22,768 nt of DNA from Tubiluchus corallicola (lineage: Eukaryota; Priapulida; Priapulimorpha; Priapulimorphida; Tubiluchidae). How positions within the stretch are numbered: the stretch's first letter is position 1; every line of letters starts with the position of its first letter. The DNA is taken from NCBI GenBank assembly GCA_030141605.1, contig JAQGDQ010000075.1:625501-648268 (forward strand). The letters are read 5' to 3'. Positions 10,282 through 22,768 of the stretch are shown piece after piece. Both the position numbers and the translations under genes were made by a program. Below the pieces are notes generated by a model. That model saw only the letters and a program-made list of their open reading frames with translations, was not told the DNA's origin and made no database searches.

Positions 10282-11161
10282 TCTGTGTATATTTATAATC
10301 GTACTTTATACCGAGTCCCAGGATTTCTGTTAAACTGTAGTGCAGATTGTGGATTTTTATACATACTGTAGCGTTTCTAAAGGCTTGCATAAGCGTGACT
10401 GTTATCACAAAAGTGCAAAGTTTAATAGTAAGCATTTGCATTAACATTACTAAAATAACATTATAATTATTATGACATTGTTGATCATGCATCACGCATT
10501 ACGTGCAGCAGACAAGAGTTTATAATCAGAAAGCGGTTATTATATAATGCTATACTGGTACATAATCCACCTACAAACATTTACATACATGCCTACATTA
10601 CAGGCCATTTAGAACATATTACAAATAAAACATCCATCATTATGGCAGGATACTTTTAGCATACAACTATACGTGATAACTTATAACGAAAAGTGTAAGA
10701 CGTCGTTTGTCAAGTTAGTTGTTAGCAATTAACAGTTGTAGTGGTGGCTAAACATTTTCGTGTATCATTTTCTGTGTAATAGACTGTTAATAAATATAGT
10801 ACGAAATAACTGAGCACAAAGAATAATGGACTGAAGTTGTAAATAGCTGAGTTGTCACGATTAATTTACATGATTCGTGCAGCTTGCGTTGATTAATGAC
10901 GAGATCACATTATTTGAGCACAAAAAAAGAATCTTTATACATTGAAAATAGCTTTAATGATGTGAATTACAAATAATAATACTCCAACAGTGAAGACATG
11001 TGAAAAGCACGTCATTCTGGTACATTACTGTTTACTGTCTTCAAATGAAAAAAGCAAAACAAAATATTGTCACTGCTTTAATCAGATTGACACATATAAT
11101 TTTGCTAGACCACTCAAAGAAAAATAAATTAACGATAGATGTATAATGTAGTCCACTTGAT
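10282..11161 (-). other. Presumed 3' UTR of the Gly/Tyr-rich gene
   Basis: AT-rich sequence without a convincing coding frame, lying between the minus-strand stop codon and the first downstream minus-strand poly(A) signal. It is called a UTR only by position. Confidence 0.35.
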
Positions 11162-11303
11162 TTAGGGGGCCATTGTAGTTGTTGTAGCACAGTAGAGAAT
11201 GTAAGGATTGTAGTTATTCCCTCCATATCCCCCACTATGACTTCCTCCTCCGTATCCATATCTATAGCCGTAGTTTCCTAAACCGTAGTTCAATCCGGAT
11301 GGC
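11162..11303 (-). CDS. Gly/Tyr-rich protein, terminal coding exon
   Basis: On the minus strand, acceptor TCACTTTTTAG is followed by one base completing a split codon and 46 codons ending in TAA. The product reads PSGLNYGLGNYGYRYGYGGG, then SHSGGYGGNNYNPYILYCAT and TTTMAP. It is dense in Gly and Tyr (GY, GGG and GGYGG units), as in secreted structural, shell or cuticle proteins, Gly-rich antimicrobial peptides and low-complexity RNA-binding tails; I cannot choose between these. It has one Cys. The upstream exon is uncertain: the ORF at 12392-12550 offers a donor in the right phase. The strong compositional bias next to a good acceptor argues against chance. Confidence 0.6.
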
Positions 11304-12344
11304 CTAAAAAGTGAAAATATGATTGTACTACTTATAAGTAGAGCCGATCAGTCAGATGCCGCGAAAATATTTACTTGTGATAGATCTAATATCAGCTCCT
11401 TCAAGCGCAGTTATGCCACACAGTTAAAGAAAATCTGATCATCAGAGCTGTAGGCCTACAAATTTGACCATCTGCTGTTTGTCATGGATTTGACGTCTTT
11501 CCAATCAGTGCTCATAAATTTTACGAATAAACCTTATATTAGTGCAATAACCAAGTTATGTCTCACATTTGTGCTTTCATCCTGTAGAGTTACTATTAGT
11601 AATATCATGTCACGACTGTGTCGAAAAAATTGTAAAATCTTAATAATGTTCTGTATCTGAAAAATAGGTTTCATTTTTCAGCGATTGCTTCTTCTAATCG
11701 ATATGTCTTTATTTTGGTTTTCTTGAATTTATTTGAATTTGTTTATTTCGTACAGCAAACAGCACTAATCAAAGTACAATTTTCATAATATAATTGAAAA
11801 AATAATGAATTTAATAATTTTTTCTTCATTCTTGTGTTTGAGCTAATAATGTATATGATTTGGAAATTTGGTGCATCGTGGCTATAGGGACATAAAAGAG
11901 GACCTTGTTAAGCCACTAGCTTGGTAGTAAAATGAGAATTATGAGAGAGAAAAAGAGTAAAAAAAGACGAACTGTGCAGAGGTTAGTTCATGCCTGGAAT
12001 GCACTGTCAAAGTGATATAAAATTTCACATAGCTTTACTTCTCTGAATGCCCACAAAGGTCAGGGGGTTCTACCTTTTTACTAGTACTGAAAATCTAAGA
12101 AATAAAAAAACAACATTTAGCTAAATAAAAAAACGCATTTTTATCAAATGCACTAATGCATACTAGAGGACGTAAATGTCATCACAAAATACACTGCGTC
12201 ACTTTAAAGTTTTCAATTGAACTAGCCTTGAACGCAAAGCGAAACTAACAACAGCTAAACAATCAGTCATTATAGTTTACGCTGCCACTAGAAATGTTCG
12301 TCCAATACTTAACTTCTAGAAAAACATTTTGGCTTAGCCTTAAC
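11304..12344. other. Presumed minus-strand intron / intergenic DNA
   Basis: AT-rich sequence with no recognised gene. A TAGGCCTAC motif occurs near 11450. If the two minus-strand coding pieces form one gene, 11304-12401 is its intron. Confidence 0.4.
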
Positions 12345-12350
12345 TTTATT
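12345..12350 (-). terminator. Minus-strand AATAAA after the 52-codon ORF
   Basis: Minus-strand AATAAA 41 bases beyond the TAG of the ORF at 12392-12550. It would suit a compact gene ending here and competes with the idea that the ORF is spliced onto the Gly/Tyr-rich exon. Confidence 0.4.
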
Positions 12351-12391
12351 TTCAAAAACGCAACGGAAATCTGCGCTGTTACAACGCTAGG

Positions 12392-12550
12392 CTAAGTATA
12401 CCGTCTCGTCATTTTCTGTCGAACGACTCCAACTAATCCAGAGACAGCCAGTGCATACTGAACACCAGTAGCTATAGTTATGACAAATGCATATGCAGCA
12501 AACAGTTCTCCTCTCTGTTTATTTCCCAGTATTTCATGCGACGTGTTCAT
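12392..12550 (-). CDS. Small membrane-type ORF, 52 codons (unrecognised)
   Basis: ATG to TAG on the minus strand. The start MNTSHEILGNKQRGE is polar, residues about 16-44 (LFAAYAFVITIATGV, then QYALAVSGLVGVV) form a strong hydrophobic segment, and the end RQKMTRRYT is basic, as expected for a single-pass membrane protein or signal anchor. A minus-strand TATAAG lies about 45 bases upstream of the ATG, and AATAAA follows the stop. An acceptor-like AATAAACAG inside codons 10-12 allows the ORF to be an internal exon instead. A weak donor (CG|GTATAC at 12402/12401) would splice in phase to the Gly/Tyr-rich exon and give a 96-residue protein. I recognise no family. Confidence 0.4.
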   Translation of the reverse strand: MNTSHEILGNKQRGELFAAYAFVITIATGVQYALAVSGLVGVVRQKMTRRYT

Positions 12551-12850
12551 TTATCATGATGTGTTTTTACACGTATTTCAATAAGTTTGAACACTTATAT
12601 GTTGAATACCAACGTTATATTCAATATTTTGTACATTGCTTATGATTTCCACAATAACAGTAAGCAGTTTTTCCTTTTTGTTTCCCTATATTTCATGAGA
12701 GATATTCAAAGGGGGAAGGATACAGCAACAGTTTTGCAGGCCCTTACTGACGTATATAGAAAGCAGGGTTTGTTATGCAGTTCCCATGACTAATGAATGG
12801 AAACTGCACTGCTGCTTAATTATTATTAATATTTACTTTTCGTGCACGCC
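12551..12850. other. Sequence without a recognised gene
   Basis: AT-rich DNA next to the small membrane-type ORF. A 68-codon plus-strand frame (12587-12793) shows no domain or splice support. Confidence 0.5.
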
Positions 12851-12921
12851 TAGGGGTACATGAGAAATCAAGGATTCCATGAAGGTGCGAATGGTTTAAA
12901 AAGTTTAGGGACCACTAGTCT
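12850..12921. mobile_element. hAT-like transposon end (relic)
   Basis: The sequence ends AAAAAGTTTAGGGACCACTA. Its reverse complement starts TAGTGGTCCCTAAACTTTTT and is followed further in by CATGTACCCC. This resembles the CAGTGGTTCCCAAACTTTTT and CATGGACCCC ends of hAT elements. No partner end or 8-bp duplication was found, so it is a fragment. Confidence 0.4.
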
Positions 12922-13052
12922 AACTAGTATTACGTTTTCAGCCTGTCTGACTACTTGAACAAATCAAAACTTCCTCCGCATAACAGCGCAAATACTTAGG
13001 TTCCACTATATGTAACTCAGTTTAAATCACCTACAGATATGTCCACGGTATG

Positions 13053-13256
13053 GCTTAAAATAGAGTTTACCTGGCATCCGCAATGCGTTATGCGGATGCG
13101 GAATAGATAAAATCGGTTTATATTATATTCAATGCACCCATTTATCAGACCTGCGTTATGCCATACTTTTTGCAGCTATTTACTGTTGATTTACGCAGCT
13201 ATTCCGCAGATGGATAACGCCTGCTCATTTCGCATGTCGGGTAAACGCGACTTAAG
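13053..13256. mobile_element. Fold-back / MITE-like inverted repeat element
   Basis: Left arm (about 13053-13106) and right arm (about 13200-13256) are imperfect inverted copies. They share GTTTACC, GCGTTAT and TGCGGAATAG in the same order when one is reverse complemented. The left arm also contains a perfect 9-bp hairpin, GCATCCGCA / TGCGGATGC. No coding capacity is seen. Confidence 0.6.
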
Positions 13257-13319
13257 TCTGAGCCCATGGATGTCAATGGATATATCCATGGATTTATCCA
13301 TTGATATCCGTATCGATGA

Positions 13320-14770
13320 CAACCCTGCTGAATTCGTCTAGGCAGAATTTCAGTGTCCCCCAAGTTGCTATAATATCAATATTTCTTCAGATCTTATAAA
13401 TGGCATATTTTTGATATAGTATCTCGAAAATCAGAGCGGTGAATGAAATTGGCAACAAGTTTAAATAATTGCTGATTTTGTTCAGCACTGTGCCCATTAA
13501 TACGGGGCAAAGTGTATTATAGTTATAACTGCAGAAGACGTTAATTGAATGAAAAAAGTCTAGGAGGCGCTGATAGCAGCGACCATGTCATATTTGCCTA
13601 TTAGTATTAGTTTGAATTTGAAAGCTCATGGCCAAGAGGATGCTGGTCAGTAGTGGATTAGGCAACCGAAGCCTCACTTGCCAGGAGACCCTATCTAGGC
13701 TGCTCAATCAAGGCTAAACCGATAAGAACGGTAGTAAATGACTTTCTGTAAATAATTTGAGCAGCTACCGTACACATTCTAGGCATGTGATCACGATCTT
13801 TTGAACACACCAACAACGTTTGCAAACCAATGTTTTTCAACAAGCGTTTTAAAATCTTATGGCTCTGTAAAAACACTAAAATCTTATTTTGGGCCTTTCT
13901 AAAAATAGTCACAGCCAAGCTTGAATTCTTGAGGACGATATGTAGAAGAACTACTACACACAAAACTCAATCTTTTGTAAAATAACTGTGATTCTGGGAC
14001 TTTTGTGAGGATTTCGAAAATTTCTCATTTTGTATTAGCCAGAAAGCAGATAAATGCATGAGCGATCCATTGTTTCGTCGTGGACTATAATTTGGAAGCG
14101 TTTCTTTTCTTCGTAAGCTGAGCTATGATATTTGTATGAGGTCGATGAGTCTTCAGTCTTAGATAGCAACAACAGCTCTGACGTCTTACTGACAGCTCAC
14201 TTACTGTTCTTGACAAAAAAGAGATAACTGAAAAAAGTGAAAGAAATTCGCGCATACATGATGGTGCTCTCTGGGATACTAACAGTGAAAGCGTCTTCAT
14301 TTTTCAGTTTTCGTGACAATTTATCTGGTGCCAGATTTTAGGAATTTCAAAATGCCTTTGACGATGGGACCGGTAACTAGTTCCCTCGCGAAATAGCACG
14401 AGAGTGACAGGTTTTTCAAGTCGAAGTATTCCGAACCTCGTCAGAGGCTTGAAGCGTGGGTGTTGCACTCTTTGCTACTTTGATTTTTTGTAAATGATTT
14501 TGATTTGTGGGTACAGGTTATGTGCGGTGATCATGTCGATTTGTCAAGGCTGAACGTATTGACTAAACCACAGTGACGCATATTATAATAAATGTAAATC
14601 ACATGTTATTTGAGTTGTTCCCAATGTTGACCACTTATCGTGCAACATCACACCGCTATTTACTGAAAATACGAACAAAATCTCGTTTCGGTGGTGTCGT
14701 TTAACATCATACTAAACCACGACGCAAACACCACATTACTGAGATGCCAGAAAGTAACCGGGCTGTCTTG
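13320..14770. other. Intergenic region, no recognised gene
   Basis: Two minus-strand frames (13691-13963 and 14085-14300) show no domain or supported splice sites. The segment 14380-14470 is richer in CpG than its surroundings and may be repeat-derived. Nothing else is supported. Confidence 0.5.
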
Positions 14771-14778
14771 TATAAAAG
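14771..14778 (+). promoter_or_regulatory. TATA box candidate
   Basis: TATAAAAG in CTTGTATAAAAGACTGG is a full TATA consensus on the plus strand, 850 bp before the amidohydrolase start codon. About 50 bp downstream is a good donor, AAG|GTAAGG at 14823/14824, so a short untranslated first exon spliced to an acceptor just before 15622 is possible. Confidence 0.35.
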
Positions 14779-15392
14779 ACTGGCCAGAAAGTAAGTAGGA
14801 CAATTCTAGCATAAGTTCTTAAGGTAAGGTATGCTATTGTGCATGTTCTGTCGTAGTTCCATTATGAATTGTCGTTACTAATAACTAATAAAAAACTACA
14901 TAGTAACTGCGGCCTACTGCTTCCTTATTACATAGAGTTGCATGGACATTTTAATATTTTATCCTGCTTTATACTTTTGGTTTTTAAAAATATCGAGTCA
15001 CATTTATCAAACGGCTGTGAGTGTGGTCCAACGTAGAACGCTAACATTCCTTAATAACCTCCAAATAGTGCGGTCTAGAGACACTTGGCTTTCCTTGTCT
15101 GCCACTAGTAAAGTCATTTTTGACTTCCACTTGTTCGTCAATAAAATGAATACTTTTTTGCTATAAGAAAGCAAATTATTGAGAATATCACACATAATAC
15201 ATCCTATAATATGATTAATTCGCGAACATTTTCTGCTGCTGTATAATTATCTGCGACAAATATTTTTCCCAGAATTTTTACCACTTATTAAGGATCTTAT
15301 CATTTATGTTTGTGTAAAGTGTAACAACTTATTTATTGTTCTCTCGTTTACGTTTATCGTTCCACACGTTTTCCTATAGGCTTTTAATGGGG

Positions 15393-15466
15393 CGTTCAAA
15401 CGTAAAGACTTCTCTCGCAATTTGTTGCGCAACTTCTCTCTGAGAGCAAAGTTTCACGTGTGACCA
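15393..15466. repeat. Fold-back repeat in the amidohydrolase upstream region
   Basis: Arms at about 15393-15420 and 15439-15466 are imperfect inverted copies, sharing GAGAG, AAAGT and ACGT cores. Between them lies the perfect palindrome GTTGCGCAAC. The right arm contains an E-box CACGTG (15455-15460). Further ACTCTC motifs follow to about 15540. It looks like a MITE fragment close to the start codon. Confidence 0.5.
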
Positions 15467-15621
15467 GCTTGGCAACTCTCACAACTTATTGCACACGTTA
15501 ACTCTCAACAACTCTCGCTGAGTTTGCAACAAGACTCTAATTGTAACAATTCTAACAAGTTGCTTTTGTCATTTCATTAGATTTCTCAGCAAAACAGATT
15601 GGAAAGTACAGGTTGTTCACA

Positions 15622-21424
<5,803 letters not shown>

Positions 21425-21441
21425 TAACAAAAATGCATTTA

Positions 21442-21515
21442 GGTATTGGCTTGGTAATTGGTATGGGTAAATGGTAATTGGTATGAGTAAATGGTAATTG
21501 GTAATTGGTATAGTG
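21442..21515. repeat. Short GGTAATTGGTAT tandem repeat in 3' UTR
   Basis: Three to four imperfect copies built from GGTAATTGGTAT and GGGTAAAT or GAGTAAAT units, starting about 20 bp after the stop codon of the amidohydrolase-like gene. Confidence 0.75.
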
Positions 21516-21581
21516 TTTTTATGGGTTGGTTTTCGAAATATCCAATTTAACAAACTAAAAGGCATTGTTGTTAAATGCATG

Positions 21582-21587
21582 AATAAA
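21582..21587 (+). terminator. Poly(A) signal of the amidohydrolase-like gene
   Basis: AATAAA in CATGAATAAAGAA, about 158 bases after the stop codon, a plausible distance for cleavage near 21600. Confidence 0.6.
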
Positions 21588-21718
21588 GAATATAAACATT
21601 TATATTCAAAAATTATTAAAAAAATAATTTGAATTATTCAAAAAAGTTATGTTTAATGTTTCAATCTTTATTAGCCTGTTATAATGAGCTTTGGGATGGA
21701 ATTTTCAAGAAGAGCTTT

Positions 21719-21810
21719 TTCCCAGAAAAGTTTTTTGCCAGGCAAAAAAATTCATAGAAAACGCTTTTGCCAGAAAAACCTACTTCCCAGAAAAGATACA
21801 ATTCACAGAA
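21719..21810. repeat. Degenerate ~32-bp repeat with four TTCNNNGAA palindromes
   Basis: TTCCCAGAA (21719), TTCATAGAA (21751), TTCCCAGAA (21784) and TTCACAGAA (21802) lie at spacings of 32, 33 and 18. The neighbouring TTTTGCCAG is also repeated, so this is a small tandem array. The palindrome equals the STAT-factor consensus, but binding is not shown. Confidence 0.55.
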
Positions 21811-21914
21811 AATGTAATGAATCATCTTTAAAGCGCAGTTAGACATTATGCAATAAAAAGCAACATAGAATAGCCGAGGCGAAATGCCATTTATTTCCTA
21901 TCTCCCCTCTACAT

Positions 21915-22137
21915 TGTCGTGGTTGGAATCCAGTATGAAGCCATTGCATATCAGCATTGCATAGTAGCTATAAGTAGCTGGTATGGAATGGCCTTGTTCG
22001 TTCAGTCAGCAGATGGACAGGTGCATTTACCACCTAAGCACCTGTTCCGTAGTTAAGGTCAACATGAGGAACACAGAAAAAATTCTGGCTTGTTGGTTTG
22101 GCTGATTCGGATTTGAACCCTCTCCGCTTCCGCTACA
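21915..22137 (+). mobile_element. LTR-like segment of an LTR retrotransposon (5' LTR candidate)
   Basis: The right end ...CGCTACA is placed by the adjacent primer binding site; the left end TGTCGTGG at 21915 is the best TG start but is not proven. Inside are TATAAG at 21969 and a stem (22015-22024 with 22038-22048) downstream of it. Gag or pol sequence is absent, so the element is truncated. Confidence 0.4.
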
Positions 22138-22138
22138 G

Positions 22139-22156
22139 TGGTGTCAGAAGTGGGAT
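22139..22156 (+). other. tRNA-Leu-type primer binding site
   Basis: TGGTGTCAGAAGTGGGAT is the exact complement of the 3' end of a common animal tRNA-Leu (ATCCCACTTCTGACA plus CCA). It lies one base after a CA that would end an LTR, as expected for reverse-transcription priming in Gypsy-like elements. Confidence 0.6.
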
Positions 22157-22255
22157 CTGTCTGGTGGAATTGATCCTAACACCTTATCGTCGAGCAGCAT
22201 AAGATGTTTCTGTTTTTTATTTGGAGCTCAGAAACGCAGCAGGTACGTCAGTGTT

Positions 22256-22672
22256 ATGACTACAACGGATCATGTTCAAGCAGATGTAGAGAGACGAAAG
22301 ACCCATGTCCGAGTTTCTGATCGTACAAAATGCAAGGCTTATTTCCAGCTTGTCTGTATGGGACAGCATCCGATGCATGGCAACACAGAGTTATCTGAGC
22401 AAAAACGTATAATCGTCACAAGAATAAGGGTCTTATCCCACAATCTAGCTATGGAAACAGGTCATTCGGCAAATGTACCTCGTGAGCGCAAGTTATGTAC
22501 TTGTGGAGAAATGCACACAGAAGACCACTTTTTGTGCGACTGCTCTGAAAATGCACTTCATAAGTCACATTACGCGCATGATTATAGCAATATTGCAAAT
22601 TTATTTGGTGGAGAATTAATGTCAATTGGAAGCTTCATTTATGACTGCATGCATAGATTTTTAATTAAGTAG
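22256..22672 (+). pseudogene. Non-LTR retrotransposon ORF2, C-terminal fragment
   Basis: 138 codons from the first Met; the frame is open back to about 22106. It contains RIIVTRIRVLSHNLAMETG, then VPRERKLCTCGEMHTEDHFL and CDCSE: the R-x-C-x-C-G...TE-H....C finger that follows the reverse transcriptase and ends ORF2 in many invertebrate non-LTR elements. No reverse transcriptase or endonuclease motifs are present, so the copy is 5'-truncated. It ends in TAG and is followed by AATAAA and a simple-repeat tail. It lies just after the LTR-like segment, perhaps inserted into it. Confidence 0.7.
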
Positions 22673-22768
22673 TATAGGTTTTTGTTAGGTATATGTTGAT
22701 TTCGAAATTTTCGTGTAAGGAATTTGATATTCAGAAATAAAATGTCTGTCTGTCTGTCTGTCTGTCTG
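22673..22768 (+). mobile_element. 3' UTR and (TGTC)n tail of the non-LTR element
   Basis: A short AT-rich 3' UTR holds AATAAA at 22736-22741, followed immediately by (TGTC)n from 22743 to the window end. Many non-LTR elements end in a short tandem repeat in place of poly(A). The right boundary is outside the window. Confidence 0.65.

Noticed and set aside
14085-14300. Minus-strand MKTLSLLV... frame as a signal peptide for the Gly/Tyr gene
   Set aside because: The hydrophobic start is too short and interrupted, and no donor gives the phase needed by the Gly/Tyr exon.
22106-22156. tRNA gene suggested by GGATTTGAACC (reverse complement is B-box-like)
   Set aside because: No A box at the right distance and no cloverleaf arms; the segment is better explained as LTR end plus primer binding site.

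Overview
The window is AT-rich, intron-bearing animal DNA with no bacterial features. Two multi-exon plus-strand genes can be rebuilt from splice sites, reading phase and family motifs. The first is the 3' end of DNA ligase III (LIG3), with the end of the catalytic core, a linker and the C-terminal BRCT domain. The second is a complete secreted N-formylglutamate-amidohydrolase-like protein. A vertebrate-type LIG3 with a BRCT tail, moderate-sized introns, many microsatellites and mixed retroelement debris suggest a non-model bilaterian, plausibly a marine invertebrate. I cannot name the clade.

Layout. 1-1259: LIG3 intron, with a degraded tRNA-SINE-like head on the minus strand at the left edge. 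1260-8953: LIG3 exons; a MITE-like element (2628-3266) lies in one intron. 8954-10260: LIG3 3' UTR or flank, with a long (CT)n tract and two candidate poly(A) signals. 10276-12550: minus-strand material, namely a Gly/Tyr-rich terminal coding exon (11162-11303) and a 52-codon membrane-type ORF (12392-12550). The two may be exons of one gene, because their phases fit. 12850-13320: transposon debris, including a hAT-like end and a fold-back element. 13320-14770: nothing recognisable. 14771-15621: possible promoter and 5' UTR zone of the amidohydrolase gene, with another fold-back repeat. 15622-21424: six exons of that gene. Its introns hold (TA)n/(GA)n tracts, a 40-bp minisatellite and tetranucleotide repeats. 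21425-22768: 3' UTR, a cluster of TTCNNNGAA palindromes, an LTR-like segment followed by a tRNA-Leu-type primer binding site, and the 3' end of a non-LTR retrotransposon with a (TGTC)n tail running off the window.

No functional link between the neighbours is visible. LIG3 works in nuclear and mitochondrial DNA repair; the amidohydrolase-like protein carries a signal peptide and should be secreted. The most unusual content is the secreted animal amidohydrolase-like enzyme and the unrecognised minus-strand Gly/Tyr-rich gene between the two identified genes. All exon models come from reading the sequence by eye; no alignment or transcript data were available.
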